64,000 bases of DNA from Burkholderiales bacterium (GTDB lineage: Bacteria > Pseudomonadota > Gammaproteobacteria > Burkholderiales > Burkholderiaceae_C), in assembly GCA_947464185.1 (NCBI GenBank), contig CANHVY010000009.1, positions 27,500 through 91,499 of the forward strand, read 5' to 3'. Within the stretch, counting starts at the first letter, position 1; each line of letters opens with the position of its first letter. The notes under the pieces were generated by a model. That model was not told the DNA's origin. It ran no database searches and saw nothing but the letters and a program-made list of their open reading frames with translations. A program made the translations under genes and the position numbers. This document shows positions 18,277 to 28,093 of this stretch, piece after piece.

Positions 18277-18301
18277 GGACTGACCCTGAGGTAGTCAGTC
18301 C
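18277..18301. promoter_or_regulatory. Inverted repeat at the luxR stop codon, upstream of the DUF2817 operon
   Basis: GGACTGAC and GTCAGTCC form a perfect eight-base dyad with a nine-base spacer; the luxR stop codon lies in the right arm. Read on the minus strand it could end luxR transcription, or it could be an operator for the DUF2817 operon, which starts 57 bases further on. No T-run follows, which favours the operator reading slightly. Confidence 0.4.
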
Positions 18302-19209
18302 GATTCGCGCGGCGACGGTCCTTGGCAGCGCACCAGCGGGTCCTCGCCACTGTCGGGGTCGGCGAAGGGAATGCACTGGATGAACAGTGAGAACAACTCG
18401 GCCTGGGACCCCGTCTCCAACTTGCGGTGGATGCTCTTGCGCTGGTTGCGGACAGTGCCTTCGGCGGAGTGCAGACGCTCCGCAGTCTGCTCCGACGAGT
18501 AACCGCTGAGCATGTAGAAGACCACCTCGCGCTCGCGCTTCGTGAGCAGAGAGGCGCCGAAGTTCAGCATCGTGGCTTGCACCTTGCGGTGAACCAGTCG
18601 GTCAGCTTCATCGGGCTTGGGCGGTGCCGCCAACTGGTGATGTCGCTTCATCAGCGCGAACAGCAAGGGCAGGATGTGCTGGACCAACGCGACGTCGGCG
18701 TCACCGAATGGCGGCGTGCCCTCCTCGCGCCCGAGGCAGAAGGCGATGGCGCTGCCCCCGTCGATGCGCCACAGCACGTCGACGGTGTCGACCAGGTGCG
18801 TGTTGCGGAAGAAGCATCGGTAGAACTCGCTGTCGTAGAAGTCGCCCGGCAGGTATGACGCCATGGGGTAGGCGCCATCGGCCTGGCCACGCTGGAACAT
18901 CTGGTAGACCGGATCAAGTACATAGGGCCCGTCGAGGTAGGCCGTGTCGCGCGCACCGCGGCGCACTGCGGCTTCGGCCTTCACGGCCAGGTAGCGGGGC
19001 CGCTCATCGACCGAATAGAGGAAAGCCACGCTGGCGTCCGCATCGATCAGCGATGCCAGAAACGCCACCGCAGCGGGATAGAACCCCGCCAGGCCGACCT
19101 GGGCCGCCAGCGCGCTGAGCTGCACCACGCCCTCGGTGTCCAGCGCCAGCGCGAAACGGGTCTTGCGGTTGGAGACAAGCTTCTGGGCGGAAGCGTGCGG
19201 CTTGGGCAT
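18295..19209 (-). CDS. LuxR-family transcriptional regulator
   Basis: The 304-residue protein ends in a LuxR-type helix-turn-helix (LTKREREVVFYMLSGYSSEQ, then TAERLHSAEGTVRNQRKSIHRKL). The N-terminal 220 residues show no phosphoreceiver or known autoinducer-binding motif and may bind a small ligand. It lies between two oppositely read catabolic units and is divergent from the TonB receptor, so it is the likely local regulator. The ATG at 19209 is chosen; a TTG at 19251 would extend into the palindrome at 19238-19249. Confidence 0.82.
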   Translation of the reverse strand: MPKPHASAQKLVSNRKTRFALALDTEGVVQLSALAAQVGLAGFYPAAVAFLASLIDADASVAFLYSVDERPRYLAVKAEAAVRRGARDTAYLDGPYVLDPVYQMFQRGQADGAYPMASYLPGDFYDSEFYRCFFRNTHLVDTVDVLWRIDGGSAIAFCLGREEGTPPFGDADVALVQHILPLLFALMKRHHQLAAPPKPDEADRLVHRKVQATMLNFGASLLTKREREVVFYMLSGYSSEQTAERLHSAEGTVRNQRKSIHRKLETGSQAELFSLFIQCIPFADPDSGEDPLVRCQGPSPRESD

Positions 19210-19237
19210 TCGGCAGTCTGGCTGAGTGCGATGGTGC

Positions 19238-19249
19238 GGGACATGTCCC
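19238..19249. promoter_or_regulatory. 12-bp palindrome in the luxR/TonB-receptor divergent promoter
   Basis: GGGACATGTCCC is a perfect palindrome between the divergent regulator and receptor genes. LuxR-type regulators usually bind dyads in this position. A weak promoter for the receptor (TTCAAG, 17 bases, TACCAT) may lie just downstream at 19260-19288. Confidence 0.4.
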
Positions 19250-19359
19250 AAGTGGGCTATTCAAGTCCCGTCGTGCGCTGGCTACCATGAAAGAGTGAAT
19301 CGACGATGACGGTTTCGTCGCGCTGGACGCTTTGTCTTTGTAACAGCATGGAGAGCCGC

Positions 19360-21612
19360 ATGGCAATCAACTCGTCAATCCGCCCACCGATGTCCATCGC
19401 AGCGGGGCGTCGCGTGCATCGCTGGTCCATCCTGACGGCGAGCATCACGCTGGGCCTGTCGGCGATGGCACAAACCCCACCCGCCCCGCCCACCGCGGCT
19501 GCAGGGGGTGGCGCCACCAGCAAGGCGGCAGCTGACGAGCCGCAGCGTGTGGAGGTGACGGCCAGCAAGCGCAAGCAGTTGCAGAGCGACGTGGCCGGTA
19601 CCGTGACCGCGGTGGACGGTGCAAAGCTCGAGCGTCTGGGCAGCACCGACAACGAAGACGTCATGAAGCTCACGCCCGGTGTTCAGTTCAGCAAGGGGGC
19701 GGCCGACGCTTCACTGTTGTCCATCCGCGGCATCGGCACCAACACCAACGCGGGCAATCAGGGCTTCACGCAGGCGCCGACCGGTGTCTACATTGAGGAC
19801 GTGCCGTTCACCGACCCTTTTGCGTTCGTCTCGGTCCCGGACCTTGCCCCGTTCGACCTGGAGCGCGTGGAAGTGCTGCGTGGTCCGCAAGGGGCGTTGT
19901 ACGGCTCTTCTTCCCTGGGTGGAGCCATCCGCTACCAGCTCAACAAGCCCAACACCCGGCAAACGGAAGGCTCGGTGCTCGCCAGCTTCAGCAGCATGAG
20001 CGGCGGCGGTAGCGGGTGGTCCACGGCGGCCATGGCGAACCTGCCATTGGCCGATGGCAAGGCCGGGCTGCGCGTGGTGCTGAACGCCCGCAAGGACCCC
20101 GGCTTCATCGACAACATCGGCACCGGCGTCAAGGACAGTAACAGCAACCGCGTGGAGGGTGGGCGGGCCATCTTCACCTGGCGCCCGAGCGCCGAGTTCG
20201 ACGTGACGGCGATCTACCTCAGTCAGCAAAGCCGTCAGGCCGATGGATCGGGCATCTCCCCCTTCGACTACGCGACCGGCGCCGGGTACAGCCTCACGCC
20301 ACCCGATCGCAACGAGGTCAAGACCGCGTTCCCACAGACCGTCAACTCGACCTTCGATCTGGGAACCGTGCAGGTCAACGCCAAGCTCGGCGAACTGAGG
20401 CTGACTTCCCTGACGGGCTACCAGTCCAAGAAGCGCATCCAGCGCGACGACTTCACCCGGGATTTCTTCGATCCGGCCTTCCTCGGCGACCAGTGGACAA
20501 GCGATGTGGACCTGCACACGCGCACCCTGTCGCAGGAGGTCCGGCTGGCACCGGTGAGAGCGGGCGCCGTCAACTGGCTCGTCGGTGCGTTCTGGATGGA
20601 CGCCGACGTCAGGCGCGACCAGAAGGTGTACTACGAGCCGCGCGGATCGGTGCCGGACATTCGCTTCCGCCGCAACGGCAACGCCACCGAAGCCGCCCTG
20701 TTCGCCGATGCCGAAGTCAAGCTGACCGAGCGACTCACCGCGGCCGCGGGGGCTCGCTATTACAAGACCAAGCTCGACTACGACCGCATCACGGGCGTCG
20801 ATGATCCCGGCACCGCCATTCCCTATGGCACCAGCGACAGTGGCACGACGCCCAAGGTGTCCCTGCGCTACGCGGTCGACCCGCAGCTCTCGGCCTATGT
20901 GCTGGCCTCGCGGGGTTATCGGTTCGGCGGCATCTCCAACGTCGGTTTCGGTACGCTGGCGTTCCCCTACAAGACCGACACGTTGTGGAACTACGAGGCC
21001 GGCCTGCGCTGGACGCCGAGCGCCCGGACCAGCCTGGACGTGAGCGTGTTCCGCATCGACTGGAAGGACGTGCAGCTGGCCACGCTTGCCAACGATCCTG
21101 TCAGTGGGCAGGACTTCCTGGTCACCGGCAACATCGGCCAGGCCCGGTCGCAAGGCATCGAACTGGCCGGCGGGTGGAAGCCCAACTCGAACTTCTCGCT
21201 GCGTGGCGCCATCGCCTACACCGACGCCTCCACCTCGGGTGGCATCACGGTCGGCGGTGCGTCCATCGCCGCAGGTACGCCTTTGCCAGGCACCGCCAAG
21301 CTGCAGGGCACCCTGGACGCGACGGGGTACTTTGCCGGTCCCCTGGACAGCAGCGGCCGCGTCTCGGCGGTGCTGGCACATACCGGCAAGCGCCGGGCCC
21401 AAATCGACTCACCCATGACCCTGGCGGCCTATTCGACGCTGGATCTGCGCATGACCTTCTCATGGTCGAAGTTGGAAGTTTCGGCTTTCCTCAACAACGC
21501 GACCAATGCTCGAGGCATCTCGGGCGGTGTCGACTTCACCAGTGCCCTCTACACGGAGTTCTACCCGATTCGCCCCCGCACAGCCGGCGTCGCCGTCCGC
21601 TACGACTTCTGA
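19360..21612 (+). CDS. TonB-dependent outer-membrane receptor
   Basis: A 750-residue receptor with a signal peptide (cut near residue 37 after SAMA), a probable TonB box RVEVTAS near residue 65, a plug domain with KLTPGVQFSKG, RGIGTNTN and RVEVLRGPQGALYGSSSLGG, and a barrel ending in the classical terminal Phe (RYDF). It should import a large or scarce compound with ExbBD/TonB energy. The sequence style resembles receptors for plant- or algae-derived compounds in sphingomonads more than siderophore receptors, and no Fur box is seen. The ATG at 19360 has a GGAGAG ribosome site. MFS and hydrolase genes follow on the same strand. Confidence 0.9.
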   Translation: MAINSSIRPPMSIAAGRRVHRWSILTASITLGLSAMAQTPPAPPTAAAGGGATSKAAADEPQRVEVTASKRKQLQSDVAGTVTAVDGAKLERLGSTDNEDVMKLTPGVQFSKGAADASLLSIRGIGTNTNAGNQGFTQAPTGVYIEDVPFTDPFAFVSVPDLAPFDLERVEVLRGPQGALYGSSSLGGAIRYQLNKPNTRQTEGSVLASFSSMSGGGSGWSTAAMANLPLADGKAGLRVVLNARKDPGFIDNIGTGVKDSNSNRVEGGRAIFTWRPSAEFDVTAIYLSQQSRQADGSGISPFDYATGAGYSLTPPDRNEVKTAFPQTVNSTFDLGTVQVNAKLGELRLTSLTGYQSKKRIQRDDFTRDFFDPAFLGDQWTSDVDLHTRTLSQEVRLAPVRAGAVNWLVGAFWMDADVRRDQKVYYEPRGSVPDIRFRRNGNATEAALFADAEVKLTERLTAAAGARYYKTKLDYDRITGVDDPGTAIPYGTSDSGTTPKVSLRYAVDPQLSAYVLASRGYRFGGISNVGFGTLAFPYKTDTLWNYEAGLRWTPSARTSLDVSVFRIDWKDVQLATLANDPVSGQDFLVTGNIGQARSQGIELAGGWKPNSNFSLRGAIAYTDASTSGGITVGGASIAAGTPLPGTAKLQGTLDATGYFAGPLDSSGRVSAVLAHTGKRRAQIDSPMTLAAYSTLDLRMTFSWSKLEVSAFLNNATNARGISGGVDFTSALYTEFYPIRPRTAGVAVRYDF

Positions 21613-21614
21613 CC

Positions 21615-22904
21615 TTGGCCGCCGACCACTCCGAGGGCCTCCCCAGCGACAGCACGCAGCGCAGGCCGGTCGTGATCGTCCTGGTGCTGGCCCTGGCCAG
21701 TGCAGTGGCCAACGCCGGGGCCTCGCTGCTGTCGGCATGCCTGCCCCTGATCAAGACGGAGTTCGGCTTCAGCGACACGCAACTGGGCCTGCTGACCGGC
21801 TATGCGTCGGCGGTGACGATCGCGGCCCTGGCCTTCCCCATCACGGTCTGGGCGGCGCGCTGGGGCAACTCGCGGGTGTTCGGCGCCTGCATGGCGATCT
21901 ACGGCGCGGCCCTGGCGGCGTTTGCTGCCTGTGGGGCCTTCTGGCAGTTCGTCGTCGCCCAGCTCGCCTCGGGCTTCGGGCCTGCGGCTGAGATGCCTTT
22001 GGGCCAGGCCATCGTCAGCGACCATTACCCGCCCGAGCGCCGGTCAGGGGCGCTGGCGCTGTACAGCGCGGGCTATTTCGTCGGCGTCAGCGGGGGCTTG
22101 ACGGTCGGGGGCTACCTGGCCGCGCAGTTGGGCTGGCGGCAGGCCTTCATCGTGTTCGGCCTGGCCGCCGTGGCGGTGGCGGTTCTGCAGATGCGGGTGG
22201 CGCCTGACCAAGGCACGTTGAATACAGCCACAGAGCCGCCGCCTGCAGCCCATGGGCAGCGGCAGGCCTTTCTCGACCTCGTCCGCAACCCCACGTATCT
22301 GCACATCACGCTGGGGTATGCCTGGGCCTCGTTTGCCACCTTCGGCCTGACGCAATGGATGCCCAGCTTCTACAACCGGCAGTTCGGCCTGGCCCCCGAA
22401 CACGCGGCGGCCTTCTTCGGCGGCGCCTACCTCGCAGGATCCTTGCTGGGCCTTCTGGCGGGGGGCGTCATCGGAAACCGTCTGGGGGGTGCCCGGGCAG
22501 AACGACTGCTGGCCTTCTGCATGGTCAGTTACGCACTGACCTTTCCCTTGATTGCGGCCGTGCTGTTCGCGCCCAACCTTCAGGTGGCGTTCGTTGCTCA
22601 CGTCGCGGCCACCTTCGTGGGGGCCATGCCCAACGGGCCCGTGTTCGCCATGATCAGCAACACCTTGCCGCGCGAGCGGCGGGTGCTGGGCGTGTCGGTG
22701 CTGTTGCTGGCGCTGACGCTGTTCGGTGCAGGCGGTGGGCCGCTGCTCGTCGGCATGTTCAGCGACGCGCTGGCGGCGGAGTACGGACAAGCCTCCCTGC
22801 GCTGGGCGATGCTGGCGGTCAAGCTGCTGGCAGCGGTGTTCTTCCTGCACCTCGGCTATGCCTGGATCAAGGCCCGCCGGGCCCCGCAAGCGTCGACAGC
22901 GTGA
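21615..22904 (+). CDS. Major facilitator superfamily transporter
   Basis: This roughly 429-residue protein has about twelve hydrophobic helices in two halves, with the MFS loop-2/3 area FPITVWAARWGNSRVFG and a central hydrophilic loop near residue 200. It should carry the imported compound or a breakdown product across the inner membrane. A TTG at 21615, two bases after the receptor stop, is the best start; a GTG at 21672 would begin inside the first helix. Spacing to the receptor (2 bases) and peptidase (16 bases) implies one operon. Confidence 0.85.
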   Translation: MAADHSEGLPSDSTQRRPVVIVLVLALASAVANAGASLLSACLPLIKTEFGFSDTQLGLLTGYASAVTIAALAFPITVWAARWGNSRVFGACMAIYGAALAAFAACGAFWQFVVAQLASGFGPAAEMPLGQAIVSDHYPPERRSGALALYSAGYFVGVSGGLTVGGYLAAQLGWRQAFIVFGLAAVAVAVLQMRVAPDQGTLNTATEPPPAAHGQRQAFLDLVRNPTYLHITLGYAWASFATFGLTQWMPSFYNRQFGLAPEHAAAFFGGAYLAGSLLGLLAGGVIGNRLGGARAERLLAFCMVSYALTFPLIAAVLFAPNLQVAFVAHVAATFVGAMPNGPVFAMISNTLPRERRVLGVSVLLLALTLFGAGGGPLLVGMFSDALAAEYGQASLRWAMLAVKLLAAVFFLHLGYAWIKARRAPQASTA

Positions 22905-22920
22905 TGCCGGGAGCAAAGCC

Positions 22921-24963
22921 TTGAGCCTGCCGCTTCGCGCTGCGTTCCGTGCTGAGGATCACTTCGAGCTGCGGCTGCCGAGTGACCCGCAGATTTCACC
23001 CGACGGCCGACACCTGGCCTACGTGCGTGCGCGGGCCGATGTACAGGCGGATGGATGGATCAACGAACTCTGCGTGGTGGACCGCAGCACGGGCCGGCGT
23101 CACGAGCTGGGCCCGGGCAGCCAGCCGCGCTGGGCTCCCGATGACAACAGCCTGACTTTCGTGTGCGCGCAGACCGCCCACCCTGCAATCGTGCGTTGGC
23201 ACGCCGGGAACGGCGAACGCCAGACGTTGACCACGCTCGCGCAGGCGCCCAGTGGCCTGACCTGGTCACCTGATGGCAGGAGCCTGGCCTTTGTCATGCG
23301 CGTGCCTGCGCCGGCCGCGGCCGATCCAGGTCCAGTGCCCGATTGGGAGCGGCTGCGCACGCCGCAGTGGGCGGCACCAGGGGTCTACACCGAGCAGCTC
23401 GTCCGCCGGGCGGAGGGCCTGCCCGGAGACCTGCCGGCAGGGCAGCACCATATCTTCGTGCTGGACATCGCCAGCGGCGCGCTGCGCCAGCTGACCGAAG
23501 GGCCGCACGACCACGGCGGCCCGCGCACCTGGATCACCAAGCTGGCGCTGGCCGGGCACATCTCGTGGGCCCCGGATGGCCGTCACCTCATCATGTCGAT
23601 GCCGCGCAGCGCGGCGCAAAAGGGCCCTCACGACCCGCTGGCGGTGTTGCAGTCCGACGTCTGCGAGTTCGACCTGTCCGATGGCGCCGTGCGGCAACTG
23701 ACGCACTTCGGCGGGGCAGCCTGCCAGGCCACCGTGTCGCCGGACGGCCAGTGGATCGCCTTCGTCGGCTTCCGCAATGAGCGCAAGTCCTTCCACACGA
23801 ACGTGGTGCATGTGATGCCGAGGGCCGGCGGCCCTGTGCGGGCCCTGCCGCACCCCGAGCGCATGGAGGTGCACCAGCAGCTGCACTGGCTGCCCGACAG
23901 CACGGGGCTGTTGCTGTTGATGCCGCAGGCCGGCGACGGCTGCCTGGTACGCCTGGGCCTGGACGGCCAGTGGACGACGCTGGCGCGTGATGTCGGCGGT
24001 TCGGCGGCCACAGGCTACGGGCTGTACCAGAAGGGCCTGTCCGTCTCGCGCGACGGCACGGTCGCCTACCTGCGCGGCAGCGTCTCGCGCACGGACGAAG
24101 TGGCGCTGTTGCTGCCGGACGGGCAGCCCGGCGAGGTGTTGACCGAGGAGTCTGGATGGATCGACCGACGCGAGGTGGCGCCCATCGAGACCCTGTGGCT
24201 GCCGACCCGCCGGGCCGGCAGCACGGCGCCCGCCTGGCAAGCCTGGCTGGTGCGTCCAGCCGGCGTGCCGGCAGACCAACCCGTGCCGATGATCCTGTGG
24301 CTGCACGGCGGCCCGTATCTGGCCTGGTGCCCGCAGCTGGCCATCCTGCCGCAGATCTGGGCCGCCCGTGGTTACGCCGTGCTGATGGTGAACCCACGCG
24401 GATCGTTGGGCTATGGCGAGGCGTTCATCGACGAGCTGCAGCACGACTTTCCGGGCCCTGACGACTTGCAGTTGGTCGACATGGTCGACGCCGTCGTGGC
24501 CCGTGGCGGCATCGACCCGCAGCGCGTTCACGTGGCCGGCGAGTCCGGCGGCGGGGTGATGACGGCATGGCTGATCAGCCACAGTACGCGCTTCGCTTCG
24601 GCGGCAGCCATCTATGGGGTGATGGACTGGGCCAGTATGGCCTTGATGGTGGACCGGCCCGACTACTATGGCTACTACTGGCTGCCCGCACCGCCTTGGG
24701 CGCCGGCCATGGACAAGCACTACCGGCGCCGCTCGCCGCTTTCACTGGTGCACCAGGTGCGCACGCCCACGCTGCTGCTGTGCGGAGAGTGCGACTGGCG
24801 AACGCCGATCTCGCAATCGGAGATGTACTTCACGGCGCTCAAGCTGTGTGGCGTGCCAGCGGCGCTGGTGCGCTACCCCGACAACAACCACAGCCTCGAT
24901 TGGCACCCTAGCCATTGGCTGGACCTGATCGAACAGGTCGATCGGTGGTTTCGCAGACACTGA
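22921..24963 (+). CDS. S9 family prolyl oligopeptidase-like peptidase
   Basis: The 680-residue protein has an N-terminal beta-propeller with repeated SPDGRHLAY-type blades (about residues 20-420) and a C-terminal alpha/beta-hydrolase domain. The catalytic triad is readable: Ser 542 in GESGGG, Asp 625 in CGECDWR and His 657 in NNHSLDW. This is the acylaminoacyl/dipeptidyl peptidase plan. No signal peptide is seen. The TTG at 22921 follows a GGGAG ribosome site and lies 16 bases after the MFS gene. It probably trims a small peptide or amide delivered by the transporter. Confidence 0.87.
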   Translation: MSLPLRAAFRAEDHFELRLPSDPQISPDGRHLAYVRARADVQADGWINELCVVDRSTGRRHELGPGSQPRWAPDDNSLTFVCAQTAHPAIVRWHAGNGERQTLTTLAQAPSGLTWSPDGRSLAFVMRVPAPAAADPGPVPDWERLRTPQWAAPGVYTEQLVRRAEGLPGDLPAGQHHIFVLDIASGALRQLTEGPHDHGGPRTWITKLALAGHISWAPDGRHLIMSMPRSAAQKGPHDPLAVLQSDVCEFDLSDGAVRQLTHFGGAACQATVSPDGQWIAFVGFRNERKSFHTNVVHVMPRAGGPVRALPHPERMEVHQQLHWLPDSTGLLLLMPQAGDGCLVRLGLDGQWTTLARDVGGSAATGYGLYQKGLSVSRDGTVAYLRGSVSRTDEVALLLPDGQPGEVLTEESGWIDRREVAPIETLWLPTRRAGSTAPAWQAWLVRPAGVPADQPVPMILWLHGGPYLAWCPQLAILPQIWAARGYAVLMVNPRGSLGYGEAFIDELQHDFPGPDDLQLVDMVDAVVARGGIDPQRVHVAGESGGGVMTAWLISHSTRFASAAAIYGVMDWASMALMVDRPDYYGYYWLPAPPWAPAMDKHYRRRSPLSLVHQVRTPTLLLCGECDWRTPISQSEMYFTALKLCGVPAALVRYPDNNHSLDWHPSHWLDLIEQVDRWFRRH

Positions 24964-25030
24964 CCGCGCGCAGACCGCGCCGCGGCAAGACGCAAGGACA
25001 GCCGGACCGCTGGCGCAGCGGCGCACGGCG

Positions 25031-26620
25031 ATGACATCCACACACAAAGGTGGCTTGGTGGCGCATGACAGCGTGGACCTGTCGACCGGATGGATTCGGG
25101 TCGAGACCCGTAGCGGCCCAGTCCTGGGACGCTGCGGTGACACGGTACAGACCTTCCTCGGCTTGCCGTTCGCGGCACCCCCGGTGGGACCGCTGAGGTT
25201 CAAGCCGCCCGCACCTGTGCAGCCCTGGACAAGCCCACGTCGCGCGGACGACTTCGCGCCAGCTTGCCCGCATCTTCACTACTTCGACCCCACCGAGCGC
25301 GGTGCCGACGTGATGGACGAGGACTGTCTGGCGTTGAACGTGTGGACACCCGCGGCCGACCGAAGCCGCCGACCGGTGATGGTGTGGATCCACGGCGGCG
25401 GCAACGTCGGCGGCAGCGCGCGCAACAGCCAGTACGACGGTGCAAGACTGGCGCGACGCGGCGATGTCGTGGTTGTGACGATCCAGTACCGCCTGGGTGT
25501 GTTGGGGTTCCTCGATTTCTCCGACATCGGCGGCGAGGACTTCGCCGGTGGCGGCAACGCGGCCCTGCTGGACGTCATCCAGGCACTCGAATGGGTGCGC
25601 GACAACGTCCTGGCCTTTGGCGGAGATCCTGGCAACGTCACGGTCTTCGGCGAGTCGGCTGGCGCAGACCATGTGCAGCGCCTCATGGTCGCGCCGCGAG
25701 CCCAAGGCCTCTTCCACCGGGCGCTCATCCAGAGCGGCATCCTGACGGACCTCCACCCGCGGGAGCGGTCGGCACACAACGCAGCGCTGCTGCTCCAGAC
25801 CAGCGGCATGAGTCTGCGAGAGTTGCAAGATCTCCCGTGGCCGGCACTCCTGGCGCTGGCCGAGCGAACCGGTTTCGTCTTTCCCTGGTGCAAGCCCAAC
25901 CTCGACGGGGTCGTCCTGCACGAGCAACCGCGGCATGGCCTCGCGCATGGGCGCTGCGCACCCGTGCCCGTCCTGATCGGAACGACACTTGAGGAGACCC
26001 GGTACTTCTCGGCCGTGTGCGCCGATCCCGATGACCCCGGGATGACACCCGAGGCCTTCAGTGACGGCATCCTGGCCGATCCGGCCAGTCTCGTGCCCTT
26101 CTTCGGGGATGATGCGCAGCGCGTCATTAACCTGTACCTGAAGACCTACCCGAACCGCCATGAGGCGGCGGTCGCCTTGTCGACGGACGGGCTGATCCGC
26201 GCCATGTCCACGCGGTTCGCGGCAGCCTGCAGCGAGCGTCAGCCCACCTGGATGTACCTGTTCGGTTTCCGCTCACCGGTCAAGGGGCGCACCGGGCAGG
26301 ACTATGGCGCCTACCACTCGGTCGAGATTCCGTTCGTGTTCGGCAACGATGGCCCCGAAGCCCAGGCCGTGACGGCGCCGCGGGCCCAGTGGGGCTCGCT
26401 GTCGGATCAGATGATGGACGCCTGGACGGCCTTTGCCCGAAGCGGTGACCCCAACACGCCTTCGTTGCCGCACTGGCCGCGATATGACACCGCGCGTCGA
26501 GCGACCATGGCGCTCGACTTGCCATGTGCCGTGGTTGACGACCCGCGCGGCGACGAACGCGCGGCGTGGGATGGGGTTCCGCTGGAGACCAGGCGCTATT
26601 GGCCGTCGTGCCTTCGGTGA
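25031..26620 (+). CDS. Type B carboxylesterase
   Basis: A 529-residue carboxylesterase/lipase of the cholinesterase-like family. Visible features are the N-terminal GPVLGRCGDTVQTFLGLPFA, the oxyanion-hole sequence WIHGGGNVGGS, and the nucleophile elbow VFGESAGA with Ser near 209. The acid and base lie in the second half, with an AYHSVEIPFVFG His region. No signal peptide is visible. It lies 67 bases after the S9 peptidase and 98 bases before the glutamine-synthetase-like gene. It would release an alcohol or amine half from an ester or amide substrate. Confidence 0.88.
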   Translation: MTSTHKGGLVAHDSVDLSTGWIRVETRSGPVLGRCGDTVQTFLGLPFAAPPVGPLRFKPPAPVQPWTSPRRADDFAPACPHLHYFDPTERGADVMDEDCLALNVWTPAADRSRRPVMVWIHGGGNVGGSARNSQYDGARLARRGDVVVVTIQYRLGVLGFLDFSDIGGEDFAGGGNAALLDVIQALEWVRDNVLAFGGDPGNVTVFGESAGADHVQRLMVAPRAQGLFHRALIQSGILTDLHPRERSAHNAALLLQTSGMSLRELQDLPWPALLALAERTGFVFPWCKPNLDGVVLHEQPRHGLAHGRCAPVPVLIGTTLEETRYFSAVCADPDDPGMTPEAFSDGILADPASLVPFFGDDAQRVINLYLKTYPNRHEAAVALSTDGLIRAMSTRFAAACSERQPTWMYLFGFRSPVKGRTGQDYGAYHSVEIPFVFGNDGPEAQAVTAPRAQWGSLSDQMMDAWTAFARSGDPNTPSLPHWPRYDTARRATMALDLPCAVVDDPRGDERAAWDGVPLETRRYWPSCLR

Positions 26621-26718
26621 GTCGACGCCTGCCTCCGCACCGCGACTGGCCCGCCGGGGCTATGGCGACCGGCGTTCGCCGCCTCTAGCATGAACCCGTC
26701 GCGTCCGAGGCACTCACC

Positions 26719-28086
26719 ATGTCGACTCCCAAGAACTTCAGCTTCAACGACCTTGAGCAGTGGCTCGACCAGCATCGTGTCACCGAGGTCGAGTGCCTGG
26801 TTCCCGATCTCACTGGCGTGGCCCGCGGGAAGATCCTGCCGCGCCAGAAGTTCACCGAGGACCGCGGCATGCGCCTGCCGCAGGCGATCGTGGCCATGGG
26901 CGTCACGGGCGAGTTTCCGGAAGCAGGCCCGTACTACGACGTCATCCACCCCACCGACCGTGACATGCACCTGCGGCCCGATCCGTCCACCGTGCGCATC
27001 GTGCCCTGGGCCACGGACCCCACGGCGCAGGTGATCCACGACTGCTACGACCGCGACGGGCAGCTTGTGCCCTTCGCGCCGCGCTCTGTGCTGCGCCGCG
27101 TGTGCGACCTGTTCGCAGCCGAAGATTGGGAGCCCGTGGTGGCGCCCGAGCTGGAGTTCTATCTGGTGGCCCGCAACACCGACCCCGACATGCCGCTGAA
27201 GCCACCTGTAGGCCGCAGCGGCCGCAGAGAAACCAGCCGCCAGGCCTACAGCATCGACGCCGTCAACGAGTTCGACCCGCTGTTCGAAGACGTGTACGGG
27301 TACTGCGAAAAGATGGAACTCAACGTCGACACGCTGATCCACGAGATGGGTGCCGGCCAGATGGAGATCAACTTCTTCCATGCTCATCCGCTGGGCCTGG
27401 CTGACGAGGTGTTCTTCTTCAAGCGCACGGTGCGTGAGTGCGCGTTGCGCCACGACATGTATGCGACCTTCATGGCCAAGCCCATCGCGGGAGAGCCTGG
27501 CAGCGCCATGCACGTGCACCAGAGCCTCGTCAGCAGACGCACCGGCAAGAATCTCTTCAGCCACGAAGACGGCAGCGCGAGCGATGAGTTCCGCTGGTAC
27601 ATCGGGGGGCTGCAGACGTACATCCCTGCCGCGATGGCCTTGTTCGCGCCGTACGTCAACAGCTACCGCCGCCTGTCACGTCACACTGCCGCGCCGATCA
27701 ACATTCAATGGGGTACCGACAACCGTACCGTGGGCATTCGCTCCCCCGTGGCCTCTGCGCAAGCGCGTCGTATCGAGAACCGGGTGATTGGCGCCGACGC
27801 CAACCCCTACATCGCCCTGGCGGCGACGCTGGCCTGCGGCTACCTGGGTATCAAGCACCGCATTGAGCCACGGCCGGAGTGCGTGGGTGACGCCTACCTG
27901 GGTGACCATGAGCTGCCCGGCAGCCTGGGCGAAGCCCTGGCCTTGTTGCGCGAGGAGAAGGCCTTGGCTTCCGTGCTCGGCGAAGACTTCGTCACGGTCT
28001 ACACCGAGGTCAAGGAGATCGAGCATGCGGAGTTCATGAAGGTCATCTCGCCCTGGGAGCGTGAGCACCTGCTGCTGCATGTCTGA
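26719..28086 (+). CDS. Glutamine synthetase family protein, gamma-glutamylamide synthetase-like (PuuA type)
   Basis: The 455-residue protein has the glutamine synthetase fold: beta-grasp with VECLVPDLTGVARGK, metal site APELEFYLV, ATP region and the GAGQMEINFFHAHPL, GSAMHVHQSL and NRTVGIRSP signatures. It lacks the adenylylation tail region of assimilatory GlnA and matches PuuA-like enzymes, which attach glutamate to amines such as putrescine, ethanolamine or alkylamines. The PuuB-like oxidase directly follows, with which it would form the first two steps of a gamma-glutamylated amine pathway. PuuC and PuuD homologues are not in the window. Confidence 0.85.
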   Translation: MSTPKNFSFNDLEQWLDQHRVTEVECLVPDLTGVARGKILPRQKFTEDRGMRLPQAIVAMGVTGEFPEAGPYYDVIHPTDRDMHLRPDPSTVRIVPWATDPTAQVIHDCYDRDGQLVPFAPRSVLRRVCDLFAAEDWEPVVAPELEFYLVARNTDPDMPLKPPVGRSGRRETSRQAYSIDAVNEFDPLFEDVYGYCEKMELNVDTLIHEMGAGQMEINFFHAHPLGLADEVFFFKRTVRECALRHDMYATFMAKPIAGEPGSAMHVHQSLVSRRTGKNLFSHEDGSASDEFRWYIGGLQTYIPAAMALFAPYVNSYRRLSRHTAAPINIQWGTDNRTVGIRSPVASAQARRIENRVIGADANPYIALAATLACGYLGIKHRIEPRPECVGDAYLGDHELPGSLGEALALLREEKALASVLGEDFVTVYTEVKEIEHAEFMKVISPWEREHLLLHV

Positions 28087-28093
28087 GGCCAGC

